NCBI GenBank assembly: GCA_048058975.1
Contig: JBLLNP010000014.1
Coordinates: 39,661 to 103,660, forward strand
Direction of reading: 5' to 3'
Origin: RHLJ01 sp048058975
GTDB taxonomy: Bacteria > Bacteroidota > Rhodothermia > Balneolales > Balneolaceae
DNA: 64,000 nt
Shown: positions 1-7,201 of the stretch, piece after piece
Layout: every line of letters starts with the position of its first letter
Position numbering within the stretch: the first letter of the stretch is position 1
Notes under the pieces: generated by a model
Databases searched by the model: none
What the model was told of the DNA's origin: nothing
What the model saw: only the letters and a program-made list of their open reading frames with translations
Made by a program: the position numbers and the translations under genes

Positions 1-499
1 GCTGTTCAAACTCTAGGTAGTAATCCTCATATTCTTCATCTGTATTAAGCGGGCAATTAAATGCAGGGTGCCCTCCTAAAGAATAATAAATCGGTTTATC
101 ATCCAAGTTGGTGACTTTGTGTATGACACTAACAGTTTTGTTTGAGACTTGATAAGTTATGTCCAGTTCGAACTTAAAAGGATAAATTTTGTAGGTTTCA
201 TTATCCCAAACAAGTTGAAAATGAAGGGATTTCTCAGATCTTTTTATCAATTTAGGTTTTCCCGAATGCCGCACAAAACCATGTTTTGGAAGAGCATAAT
301 TCACACCCTTATAGATGAAATTTCCATCTTTCAGCGCACCTATTATAGGGAAAAGTATAGGGGCATGGCTCCCCCAAATAGAAGGTTCAGCTTGCCAGAT
401 ATATTCTTTTCCGGTTTTAGTAGATTTAATTGAACAAAGCTCAATTCCTGTTTTTGTAATCTGAATGGAAAGTTCAGGAGTAGTAAGTGAGTAATTCAT
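1..499 (-). CDS. Aldose 1-epimerase family protein (partial, 3' end outside window)
   Basis: The gene reads leftward off the window edge from an ATG at 499. About 166 residues are visible, beginning MNYSLTTPELSIQITKTG. The segments SHAPILFPIIGALKDG, LPKHGFVRH and YSLGGHPAFNCPL are typical of the galactose mutarotase/LacX-like beta-sandwich family, in which a conserved histidine and a downstream acid interconvert sugar anomers. The HGF and GGHPAF histidines correspond to the sugar-binding and catalytic region. There is no signal peptide, so it is expected to be cytoplasmic. The substrate cannot be told. It is separated from the next gene by about 90 bp and looks like an independent unit. The family is fairly certain; the exact activity is not. 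Confidence 0.8.
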   Translation of the reverse strand, partial: MNYSLTTPELSIQITKTGIELCSIKSTKTGKEYIWQAEPSIWGSHAPILFPIIGALKDGNFIYKGVNYALPKHGFVRHSGKPKLIKRSEKSLHFQLVWDNETYKIYPFKFELDITYQVSNKTVSVIHKVTNLDDKPIYYSLGGHPAFNCPLNTDEEYEDYYLEFEQ

Positions 500-590
500 A
501 GTTCTTAAGATAAAGAACCAATATTAAGGCTGAATTATGAATCTGCTAATTCAAAAACCTCTACTATTTTGTAGCAGATTTGATGGGGCA

Positions 591-1838
591 TTAATTTAAC
601 TTAAATAAGGTAGTATCTATATAATATTCGAAATTCAATTTTTTTATTGACGATCTGGTAAGCCTGTACTCATCAATGTAATACCAAGGAATCTTAAATG
701 CGCCTTCATGAACATTCACATAAACAGAGTCACCTACGTTTGTTCTATTAAAAAACTCTTCAGAAACAATAGGAGATTCTGTTGAATTTATTCTGGGATC
801 CCAGCCGTCTGCTAAAACTAGTTTATAATCATTGCCTTCAGAGGGTTTATTTTTTTTAATCACTAAAGCTTGATAAGCTGAGGGCCTTTCAAAATCAAAG
901 AGTCGATTCAGCATCAATAAAGAAGTTGAGACATACATAGACAAGAAGAGGAATAAACTAATAGTTCTGATTAATGAGATACTGTTAGTTTTTTTCAACT
1001 CTTCAGAGCTGATAAAAAAAAGTCCAAAAAATACAGTAGAGCTTAGAATAGCTGGAACCCAGAAGTTATTAAAACTCAAGATTGAAAAATCAAAAAGACA
1101 CCTCAAAGCAAGTATCATTCCTGGAATAATCAAAGGGCTTGCTATGTTTGGATAAATACTTTCCTTAGATTTATCTAGTTTTATTAACCCTTTAAATGAA
1201 TAGAAAAAGAACAACGCTACTATGGGGATTAAAATATTTAAGAGGACTATGAGTATATAAGGACGTGGATAAAGTAGAAGCCAGGCGGCAAGAACAAATG
1301 TAATAGTGTTAAATACGTTTGTTGTTTTTTTTGCTAAAAATAATCTTTTTTCTCTCTCAACCTTATCAGCCCCATATCTTTTGTTCGATAAAAATTCATT
1401 TAGTTCATCTCTTGATTCATTTGTGTCAAGGTTTTCAAATTTTTGGTAAAGTTGGCTTAGAAAAAAATCTCTGTTTTCAATATATGAACTTATTCTAAGG
1501 GCTTTCTTCTTTTCATCTTTGGGAATAATGTGAATATAGTTTCCATCTGTTCGATAACCTTTGATATGATCAAAGCTGAGTTCTTTTCTTGAAAAAGCTA
1601 AGTGATGAACTAGCTTTCCGTTTTTAAAAACAATTTTTTCACGATTAATTCTCAAAAAAGAATAGATGCATCCAGCAATAAATCCTGTGGAAAGTAGAAG
1701 TATAACTAGGGCAACCCAAAATCCGTTTTTAGCGATTGAACTATTGATCAGGAAAAATGGCCACACTCCTAAGACACCAAGTAAAGGTGCTGCTATATAC
1801 ATAAAAATACGCCAGCTAAAGGATATTCTAAATTCCAT
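591..1838 (-). CDS. Multi-pass membrane protein of unknown function with a PH-like insert
   Basis: 415 residues. Two hydrophobic segments lie near residues 10-32 and 38-62. A soluble, strand-rich stretch follows (about 63-125: REKIVFKNGKLVHHLAF...GNYIHIIPKDEKK) that resembles bacterial PH-like domains. About five more hydrophobic segments fall between 170 and 320, then a polar C-terminal tail of about 90 residues. No catalytic motif was recognised. The start at 1838 lies just downstream of the RtcB operon terminator, so it is probably transcribed on its own. It could be a membrane-associated sensor or transporter accessory protein, but the sequence does not decide this. Confidence 0.7.
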   Translation of the reverse strand: MEFRISFSWRIFMYIAAPLLGVLGVWPFFLINSSIAKNGFWVALVILLLSTGFIAGCIYSFLRINREKIVFKNGKLVHHLAFSRKELSFDHIKGYRTDGNYIHIIPKDEKKKALRISSYIENRDFFLSQLYQKFENLDTNESRDELNEFLSNKRYGADKVEREKRLFLAKKTTNVFNTITFVLAAWLLLYPRPYILIVLLNILIPIVALFFFYSFKGLIKLDKSKESIYPNIASPLIIPGMILALRCLFDFSILSFNNFWVPAILSSTVFFGLFFISSEELKKTNSISLIRTISLFLFLSMYVSTSLLMLNRLFDFERPSAYQALVIKKNKPSEGNDYKLVLADGWDPRINSTESPIVSEEFFNRTNVGDSVYVNVHEGAFKIPWYYIDEYRLTRSSIKKLNFEYYIDTTLFKLN

Positions 1839-1848
1839 GCTGGATAAT

Positions 1849-1880
1849 AAAAAAACCTGACCAAATTTTATTGATCAGGG
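1849..1880 (-). terminator. Rho-independent terminator downstream of rtcB
   Basis: On the minus strand CCTGATCA (1879-1872) pairs with TGGTCAGG (1863-1856) as an 8-bp helix with one G-U pair. Seven U follow (1855-1849). It lies about 23 bp past the rtcB stop codon and before the next gene's start, so it closes the Ro60/Y-RNA/RtcB unit. Confidence 0.8.
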
Positions 1881-1902
1881 TTCCCACTCTTTATAGAGAT
1901 TT

Positions 1903-3279
1903 CTAGCGCAGTCTCCTTCTTTTCGTTTTTCTCCACGGCGCATCAATCTGCCAGTCTCCAGCCATAATACAGCCGTAAGGAAGGACTTGATCGACTACTT
2001 CTCCAAGACCAAATTCTTTCATTTGATCCTGAACGTTTTGGGCATTTTTGTAGGCGCTTGGTAATTCGGAAATATCAATATGGTTTGAGAAAAAGCGAAT
2101 ATCTAATCCTGCTGTTTCTTCCATGAATACTTCCTGGATTCCTTTTCCTGCTTTGCTATTAATATGCTGGGTCCTACTCACATTTCTACCTGCTCCATGA
2201 GGCGCAAAACCGAGATTTCGAGTTGTAGTTTCACCTTTTACAATCAATACGGGTTCACTCATATTTAACGGTATAAGACGTAAACCATTTTTTGAATCAG
2301 GTACAAACTTATCAGCAAGTGGAGTAGCTCCTTTTGCGTGATAGAAAAGGTCTCCATCTTTAAATACAAAGTTATGTTCGTTCCAAAAGGTATCTGTTAT
2401 TTCGGCGTCTAACTTTTCGGAAGTGGCTTTATGGATTACGGAATGATTAAGTTTAGTCCATTCTCTGACGATTTGTAAAGCTTCCCAGTAGGACTTTCCT
2501 TTGTCATCCTCAAATGGAATCCATGCATTTGACTTCATGGTTTCAGGAGAAAGCTCCTTTCTGAAATGTTCCGCGATATTCATTCCCTTTCGATACAGAT
2601 TAGCTCCAAACCCACGGCTTCCATGATGAGTAACCATAACGGTTTCCCCAGTATTTCTGGAGATTCCAACGAAAAGGAAATGGTTTCCATCACCTTGAGT
2701 ACCCAAATGAGTTTTAGCGAGATGAATACTTCTGTCAGAGTTCAGGAAGTAATTACCACGAATTTCTTCTTCCAGTTCAACCGGAAAATCAAATAATTCT
2801 GTTCTTCCACCTCCACCAAAGTGTGTCACAGAATGAGCAACATCCAATACTTTTTTGGGTTCAACTTTCCCAAAGGAAGTCATCATTACGGAACAGCATA
2901 CATCAGCAGAATGCATAGCAGGGTGAATTGCATTTTTTGCAACAGCAACCCCACCAACAGGTATTTGCCCCTTTTCTCCTGTAGGGCAAGCATCAGGCAT
3001 TACAGCACCCGCCACCAATGTTGGAGTTTTCATCAGGACATCCATAGTCTCAAAAACGCTTTTCACGTTAGACTCTTCCACTTCCGATTCGGCCCGGATA
3101 TTTTTATAATATTCAATTGGTACCTCAAACGGTTTAACTGGAGGGGGTGGGCTTACAGAATCCAGATAAGAAATCAGAACCTCTCCTTCCAGATTATGTG
3201 TATTGGCATATTCGATGGCTTCTTTAAACCATCTGCCCGGATGATAACCGAGCTCAATAAGTGTTTGTCCTTTAATCAT
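1903..3279 (-). CDS. rtcB: RNA-splicing ligase RtcB family protein
   Basis: 458 residues covering the whole RtcB fold. Family motifs are present: HSADVCCS near residue 125 (metal-binding Asp/Cys), GDGNHF, TVMVTHHGSRG near 215 (metal histidines) and APHGAGRNVSRT near 360, whose histidine is the expected GMP attachment site. RtcB joins 2',3'-cyclic-phosphate or 3'-phosphate ends to 5'-OH ends with GTP and Mn2+, repairing RNAs cut by ribonucleases or toxins. The ATG at 3279 is only 12 nt after the U-tract of the last Y-like RNA, and the gene is the distal member of the Ro60/Y-RNA cluster. No rtcA (cyclase) or archease gene is nearby. The family is very secure; the tRNA-repair role is inferred from context. 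Confidence 0.95.
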   Translation of the reverse strand: MIKGQTLIELGYHPGRWFKEAIEYANTHNLEGEVLISYLDSVSPPPPVKPFEVPIEYYKNIRAESEVEESNVKSVFETMDVLMKTPTLVAGAVMPDACPTGEKGQIPVGGVAVAKNAIHPAMHSADVCCSVMMTSFGKVEPKKVLDVAHSVTHFGGGGRTELFDFPVELEEEIRGNYFLNSDRSIHLAKTHLGTQGDGNHFLFVGISRNTGETVMVTHHGSRGFGANLYRKGMNIAEHFRKELSPETMKSNAWIPFEDDKGKSYWEALQIVREWTKLNHSVIHKATSEKLDAEITDTFWNEHNFVFKDGDLFYHAKGATPLADKFVPDSKNGLRLIPLNMSEPVLIVKGETTTRNLGFAPHGAGRNVSRTQHINSKAGKGIQEVFMEETAGLDIRFFSNHIDISELPSAYKNAQNVQDQMKEFGLGEVVDQVLPYGCIMAGDWQIDAPWRKTKRRRLR

Positions 3280-3290
3280 ATTCTTTCTTT

Positions 3291-3364
3291 AAAAAATGAA
3301 GGCAACATTTGAACAGAGGTTGTTATTCAGTTATGGTGAAGTATCTCTGTTCGACAGCACTTCA
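3291..3364 (-). ncRNA. Y-RNA-like element D (short, no tRNA module), directly upstream of rtcB
   Basis: On the minus strand TGAAG (3364-3360) pairs with CTTCA (3301-3297), followed by a bulged U and GC/GC. After the shared UGCUGUCGA motif, an 8-bp inner helix GAACAGAG/CTCTGTTC encloses a loop beginning AUACUUC. Six U follow the outer helix (3296-3291). The arrangement matches elements A-C, but the loop of about 26 nt holds no T-arm or D-arm. It ends 12 nt before the rtcB ATG, so it could be a separate small RNA with its own terminator or a structured leader of rtcB. Confidence 0.65.
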
Positions 3365-3379
3365 ATATTGTTAATAAGG

Positions 3380-3476
3380 TAAGGGCTACAATCGACTTGT
3401 AGTAACCGGATTCGAACCGGACTTACTCATTGCTGAGTTTTCAACCATCGAAGTAGGACAAGTCTACAGCACCTTA
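3380..3476 (-). ncRNA. Y-RNA-like element C with tRNA-like T-arm
   Basis: 97 nt on the minus strand. The outer helix UAAGG/CCUUA (3476-3472 with 3384-3380) is followed by a bulged U (3471) and GCU/AGC. The conserved UGCUGUAGA motif leads into a perfect 7-bp helix GACUUGU/ACAAGUC (3464-3458 with 3400-3394), then CCUACUUCGA. Inside are a small hairpin ACUCA-GCAA-UGAGU and a T-arm, CCGG-UUCGAAU-CCGG (3420-3406), with the canonical UUCRANY loop. It lies in tandem with elements B and D between Ro60 and RtcB. No anticodon arm or normal tRNA order exists, so it is not a tRNA gene. Confidence 0.75.
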
Positions 3477-3486
3477 AAGATTTTAA

Positions 3487-3630
3487 AAAAGATTGAGGCA
3501 ACCGTCGAGAAGCCACTATATGTGCTCTACCAACTGAGCTACTTTAAACCGAAGCTTAAAGGCCGGGTTCGAACCGGCGACCACACGATCCTGAGTCGAA
3601 GTAAGGCTTATCTACAACACTCAATCTTTT
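3487..3630 (-). ncRNA. yrlA: YrlA-like Y RNA: circularly permuted tRNA mimic (element B)
   Basis: 144 nt on the minus strand. The outer helix AAAAGAUUGAG/CUCAAUCUUUU (11 bp) is followed by a bulged U, the shared UGUUGUAGA motif and inner helix AAGCC/GGCUU. Inside, in permuted order, are a T-arm GCCGG-UUCGAAC-CCGGC (3578-3562), an acceptor-like stem CUUUAAGC-UUCG-GUUUAAAG (3561-3542) closed by a tetraloop, U8 A9, and a D-arm GCUC-AGUUGGUA-GAGC (3539-3524). G15, G18G19, A21 and C48 equivalents are all present, so tRNA-like elbow contacts should form. The Y-RNA helix takes the place of the anticodon arm, as known for YrlA RNAs that partner Ro60. A run of six U follows the outer helix (3490-3485). 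Confidence 0.85.
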
Positions 3631-3641
3631 AGTTCAATAAA

Positions 3642-3761
3642 ACGGAGTAACATTCGAAATGAGCATGACGGGGCAACGCATGCCGGGAGTCGAACCCGGT
3701 ATAGCTCAAAGGCTAAATCCTCCCCTGTTAGCGCGAAGTATCTCATTTCTACAACATCCAT
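3642..3761 (-). ncRNA. Y-RNA-like element A with tRNA-like T-arm
   Basis: About 120 nt on the minus strand, the first of the array after Ro60. The outer helix AUGGA/UCCGU is interrupted by a bulged U and continues GU/AC. Then come UGUUGUAGA, an 8-bp inner helix GAAAUGAG/CUCAUUUC (3749-3742 with 3663-3656) and the shared AUACUUCG. Inside are GGGG/CCCC, a small D-like hairpin UAGC-CUUUGA-GCUA and a T-arm, CCGGG-UUCGACU-CCCGG (3699-3683). Shared sequence and structure with elements B-D mark it as a paralogue. The outer helix is weak, so its ends are uncertain. Confidence 0.7.
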
Positions 3762-3785
3762 AAAAATCCGGGAACAAGTCCCGGA
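3762..3785 (-). terminator. Terminator or attenuator after Ro60
   Basis: On the minus strand TCCGGGA-CTTGT-TCCCGGA forms a 7-bp GC-rich hairpin starting 2 nt after the Ro60 stop codon. Five U follow and run straight into the first Y-like RNA. It is a standard intrinsic terminator by shape. Because the RNAs and rtcB lie downstream on the same strand, it may instead lower read-through or define a processed 3' end. Confidence 0.75.
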
Positions 3786-3786
3786 C

Positions 3787-5226
3787 TTAAACTTTAATGC
3801 GATCAATTTCAGAAAGTGAAGACTCTCCGTTTTCGAGCGCAACCAATACATCAAATATTTTGTCTGACCATCCTGCGATAAGAAAAACATCAGTTCCATC
3901 AATTTTAAGAGGAACGTTTCCATATCCTGTAAGGTCAAACAAGTACAGCTTTGCACTTGGTGCAATAGTAGCTTTATAGGTTTTCCACAGGCTCTGGAAT
4001 TTCTTCCCTGACCCTGTACTGTCCCACATTTGAGCGTCTGTAAATAACATAATTTTGTCCATTACCTTTTCTTTTTTGATAAGAGACTCAACTACTTTAA
4101 ACCCATTTGTAGAGTAACCTACACTACCCTCAATTCTGTTTAAATGTTCAGTATTTGCCAGAATCTGACTTGATGGAAGAGCAAACTCCTTCCATTTATC
4201 GCCAAAAATTCCGGTTACTACATTTTTACTTTTACTGTTCATCAACATTCCAAGTAAAAGTCCAACATCGTAATAACGAATACTGCTCTTCTTAGAAAGC
4301 GGGGAGTACATAGATCCGGAAACATCACAGGCTATTAACAACCTTGTACTAAGGTCGAACCCTTTTAAGTTTAAAACAGAATGTTTTACTGCTTCTTCTA
4401 TACACTCTAGCAAAAAAGAAGAGTACTCACTTTTAACCTTTCTTATCTCTCTGTATGCAGAAAGAAAACGAAAAGGTAATTGTTTTGACCGGGTAACCTC
4501 ATGCTCCGATCTAATTCTTGACCCAACGATCTGAATACATTCAGCACTTACTTCATTCTCAAGAAAATTCCTAAGGTTTCGGAGCAAGGCCATATATCCA
4601 AGTTTACCACTGGCAACCAGTTCTTCCCATTTATTGCGGAAAGCAGCATCTCTTTCGTTTTTACTACTAAACGATTTTTGGCCTAATTCAGACAACTCAG
4701 TTTCCCATGTGTATGGTGTATTAAGTTGTTTATCGGCAATCTTATCAAACAACAATTGTTGTTCTTCAGATTCTGCTTTAGGTCTCACCAGAAATAAAGC
4801 ATCTCTTAAAGTGATTTCAGCCGGACGATCATATTTAGCAAACTGATACTCATCAAAATTATTGAAAGAATCAGCCAAACCTTTCTTAACCTGCTTAGAA
4901 AGTTTATTCAACTTTTTGTAACCGGAGCGTTTGTTCATTGCTACATAGCAAGCTAAGAGTTCAGTAATTTCATCGGCTCTTCCTATTACTTTGACAATGG
5001 TTTTGCTAACCAGACCATCTCCATTATGTATTTTAGCCAATTCAGTTACTAAAACCAGAGGAATAGATCTCAAATACATTTTTGTACGTGCATAAACAGC
5101 TAGCTTTGCCACAAAAACAGGATCAACCATAGGAATCAATAGTCTGATTCTTTCATGTCGATCTTCTTCTGTTGTATAGTTATACCCGCCAAGTCCGGCA
5201 GTTACTATTGCTGTATAAAGCTCCAT
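3787..5226 (-). CDS. rsr: Ro60 orthologue (TROVE domain and vWA domain RNA-binding protein)
   Basis: 479 residues. Residues 1 to about 280 are the alpha-helical HEAT-like TROVE ring (YNYTTEEDRHERIRLLIPMV, LRNLRNFLEN, LPFRFLSAYREI). Residues about 290-479 form a von Willebrand A domain with the metal-site motif DVSGSMYSP near 302 and a later LFTDAQMWD. Ro60 rings bind misfolded RNA ends in the central cavity and Y RNAs on the outer surface; in bacteria they work with exoribonucleases and RNA repair. It is slightly shorter than animal Ro60, but both domains are complete. It is followed by a hairpin, four Y-like RNAs and rtcB on the same strand, and faces a WYL regulator. Family assignment is secure. 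Confidence 0.95.
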   Translation of the reverse strand: MELYTAIVTAGLGGYNYTTEEDRHERIRLLIPMVDPVFVAKLAVYARTKMYLRSIPLVLVTELAKIHNGDGLVSKTIVKVIGRADEITELLACYVAMNKRSGYKKLNKLSKQVKKGLADSFNNFDEYQFAKYDRPAEITLRDALFLVRPKAESEEQQLLFDKIADKQLNTPYTWETELSELGQKSFSSKNERDAAFRNKWEELVASGKLGYMALLRNLRNFLENEVSAECIQIVGSRIRSEHEVTRSKQLPFRFLSAYREIRKVKSEYSSFLLECIEEAVKHSVLNLKGFDLSTRLLIACDVSGSMYSPLSKKSSIRYYDVGLLLGMLMNSKSKNVVTGIFGDKWKEFALPSSQILANTEHLNRIEGSVGYSTNGFKVVESLIKKEKVMDKIMLFTDAQMWDSTGSGKKFQSLWKTYKATIAPSAKLYLFDLTGYGNVPLKIDGTDVFLIAGWSDKIFDVLVALENGESSLSEIDRIKV

Positions 5227-5229
5227 TTT

Positions 5230-5255
5230 GGGAGAGAGCCGGATTGCTCTCTCCC
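5230..5255. promoter_or_regulatory. Perfect 10-bp inverted repeat just upstream of the Ro60 start
   Basis: GGGAGAGAGC-CGGATT-GCTCTCTCCC is a perfect palindrome with a 6-nt spacer, ending 3 nt before the Ro60 ATG. As DNA it could be an operator. As RNA it would be a stable hairpin abutting the start codon and could control translation. No separate Shine-Dalgarno sequence is seen between it and the ATG. Confidence 0.55.
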
Positions 5256-5353
5256 CCCATAGTTGAGGACCTGCTTTCTTCTTCGTTTTAGTAAATTGAA
5301 TTTCATTTTTCTAAGGTTGATTTTTCATTCACAATTCAATGATAAAACCTATG

Positions 5354-5374
5354 TGCGCAGTCTTTTTGCGTAGT
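5354..5374. promoter_or_regulatory. Direct repeat in the Ro60/WYL divergent intergenic region
   Basis: TGCGCAGT (5354-5361) and TGCGTAGT (5367-5374) are near-identical and offset by 13 bp, beside long A and T tracts that should bend the DNA. The position between the divergent regulator and Ro60 fits an activator or repressor site, but nothing proves binding. Confidence 0.3.
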
Positions 5375-5412
5375 AAAAAATTTTTTCTCATTTTTTTAAA
5401 AAAACTTTAGAA

Positions 5413-6459
5413 ATGCCTGTAAACAGAAATGCTTTAATAAGATATCGGACTATTGATAAGTGCCTTAGAAACAGGCAGAAGCTATGGTCACTTGATAAAT
5501 TAATCCATGAATGTTCGGAAGCTTTGTATGAATATGAAGGAATAGAAAAAGGAGTAAGCAAAAGAACCATTCAGTCGGATATCCAGATTATGCGCTCAGA
5601 TAAACTGGGGTATAATGCACCAATAATTGTAAAAGAAAAGAAGTATTACACCTATTCGAACCCGGAATATACCATCACAAATATCCCGCTAACCGATCAG
5701 GATTTGGGAATGCTGAATGAGGTTGTGGAAATATTGAAGCAGTTCAAGGGCTTTTCCCATTTTGAGGATATGGAAGAGATGGTAAAGAAGCTGGAGGAGA
5801 AGGTGAACACCAGTAAGTCAGAAAACAGATCTATTATTGATTTCGAGAAAACAGAAGGCTTGAAGGGCATACACTATCTGGATGAATTATATCAGGCTAT
5901 TCAAAAAGAACAAGTTCTTAAAATTACTTACCAATCATTTCGTGCAAGAAAACCAGGCCAGTTCGAATTTCATCCTCAATTTTTGAAGGAATTTAATAAC
6001 CGGTGGTTCCTGATAGGAGTTAAGGGTAAAGGTCAAAATATTATGGTAATTGCACTAGACAGAATAAAGAAAATAGAAAGTGCAAAAGATCAGGAGTATA
6101 TAAAGATTGATATAACCGCTAAGGAATACTTTAAGGAGGTAATTGGAGTAACTGTTAGCCCTACATCAAGAGCAAGGAAAGTTAAAATTTTTGTGGATAG
6201 AAGAATGGCACCATATGTAGTGACAAAACCTCTTCATCCTTCCCAGAAAATCGAAATGATTCTAAATGGTGGAGTAATTATCACATTAACTGTCCAATTA
6301 AATTTTGAGCTTGAAGGTAAAATTTTGAGTTTTGGAGATTCAATGAAGGTAATTGCTCCTAAAAAGCTTGTTTCCCAAATCAATAAAAAGCTCCGATTAG
6401 CCATTAAAAATTATGATAACTTGAACTACCCTTATAAAGAACACGACAAAGAGGGTTAG
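5413..6459 (+). CDS. WYL-domain transcriptional regulator divergent from Ro60
   Basis: 348 residues. The N-terminal 100 residues form a winged-helix DNA-binding region (MPVNRNALIRYRTIDKCL, KGVSKRTIQSDIQIMRSDKL). Residues about 155-235 are a WYL domain with the variant signature NNRWFLIGV followed by IALDRIKKIE. The rest matches the WYL C-terminal extension. WYL regulators sense ligands, probably nucleotides or nucleic acid ends, and often control stress or defence genes. It starts 186 bp from the Ro60 start in the opposite direction, so control of the Ro60/Y-RNA/RtcB cluster is a reasonable inference. Its stop is 3 bp from the convergent SDR-like gene. Confidence 0.88.
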   Translation: MPVNRNALIRYRTIDKCLRNRQKLWSLDKLIHECSEALYEYEGIEKGVSKRTIQSDIQIMRSDKLGYNAPIIVKEKKYYTYSNPEYTITNIPLTDQDLGMLNEVVEILKQFKGFSHFEDMEEMVKKLEEKVNTSKSENRSIIDFEKTEGLKGIHYLDELYQAIQKEQVLKITYQSFRARKPGQFEFHPQFLKEFNNRWFLIGVKGKGQNIMVIALDRIKKIESAKDQEYIKIDITAKEYFKEVIGVTVSPTSRARKVKIFVDRRMAPYVVTKPLHPSQKIEMILNGGVIITLTVQLNFELEGKILSFGDSMKVIAPKKLVSQINKKLRLAIKNYDNLNYPYKEHDKEG

Positions 6460-6462
6460 GAG

Positions 6463-7128
6463 CTATTCCGCCAACCCAAAAACCTCTTCTCCCTCAAGTA
6501 TAGTTTTTGTCTCTGTCTCATTTATTCCATTAATCATAGCTTGAGCAACTTGCCGGGCATGGATGGGTTTGTATTTCTTAAGGGGAGGGAGTACCGTAAA
6601 TAAGTTAGCGGCGATAATTCCAACCCTTTCCCAAAATCTGGACTCAGAACGGTCTCCTTTTAGAAATGAAGGTCGCACTATGAGCACTTTTTTAAAACCA
6701 ATTTTCTGAACTTCTTTATCCAATCGACCTTTCATATTCAGGTAAAAGTTTTTATTCCCTTTTGATGCCCCAAGTGATGAAACCAATGCATAAGAATAAA
6801 CACCATTCGAAGCAGCGGCTTTTGCGGCATCCAACTGGTGGTCATAATCAATTTTCCATTGAGCGTTTTCACTTCCAGCTTTTTTAAGGGTGGTTCCAAG
6901 GGCCGAATAAAGCTCATCTCCTTTAAGCATGTGTCTCCAAATATTTAGTTCATCAAATTTGATGACATGTTCAATAAGCTTTGGATGTGAAACACCGGTT
7001 TTACGGCGATGAAAGACCAGAACTTTACTGTATCTCTGGTCAGATAATAAAAGCTGGAGAATGTGCGATCCTACAAGTCCGGTGGCTCCAACAAGAATGG
7101 CCGTTTTCCCTTTTGTACTGCTGCTCAT
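6463..7128 (-). CDS. NAD(P)-binding atypical short-chain dehydrogenase (HTATIP2/YbjT-like)
   Basis: 221 residues with a Rossmann dinucleotide-binding start AILVGATGLVGSHILQLLL (GxxGxxG near residues 13-19). YALVSSLGAS, YLNMKGRLDKEV and VLIVRPSFLKGDR follow, as in atypical SDRs of the HTATIP2/TIP30 group. The Tyr-Lys catalytic pair of classical SDRs is altered (YLNMKG), so it may bind nucleotide without acting as a standard dehydrogenase. Cytoplasmic. It converges on the WYL gene with only a 3-bp gap. Substrate unknown. Confidence 0.82.
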   Translation of the reverse strand: MSSSTKGKTAILVGATGLVGSHILQLLLSDQRYSKVLVFHRRKTGVSHPKLIEHVIKFDELNIWRHMLKGDELYSALGTTLKKAGSENAQWKIDYDHQLDAAKAAASNGVYSYALVSSLGASKGNKNFYLNMKGRLDKEVQKIGFKKVLIVRPSFLKGDRSESRFWERVGIIAANLFTVLPPLKKYKPIHARQVAQAMINGINETETKTILEGEEVFGLAE

Positions 7129-7201
7129 CCCGAAGTATATAAAATGAGGTGTTTAAATGCATTAGGATGAAATAATACAGAGAAGTTAAGCAGTTTTAAT
7201 C

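Noticed and set aside
149..433. Plus-strand frame of 94 codons near the left edge
   Set aside because: It lies entirely opposite the aldose-epimerase-like gene, whose family motifs are clear on the other strand.
3406..3699. Three tRNA T-arms that could suggest three ordinary tRNA genes on the minus strand
   Set aside because: None is followed by a normal acceptor 3' end with discriminator and CCA context, and no anticodon arm is found. Element order is permuted or reduced, and each sits within a shared Y-RNA-like module.
3621..3965. An open frame of 114 codons on the minus strand across the RNA array
   Set aside because: It overlaps the end of Ro60 in another frame, and its 3' half reads through the terminator and element A. 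The sequence there is explained by RNA structure.
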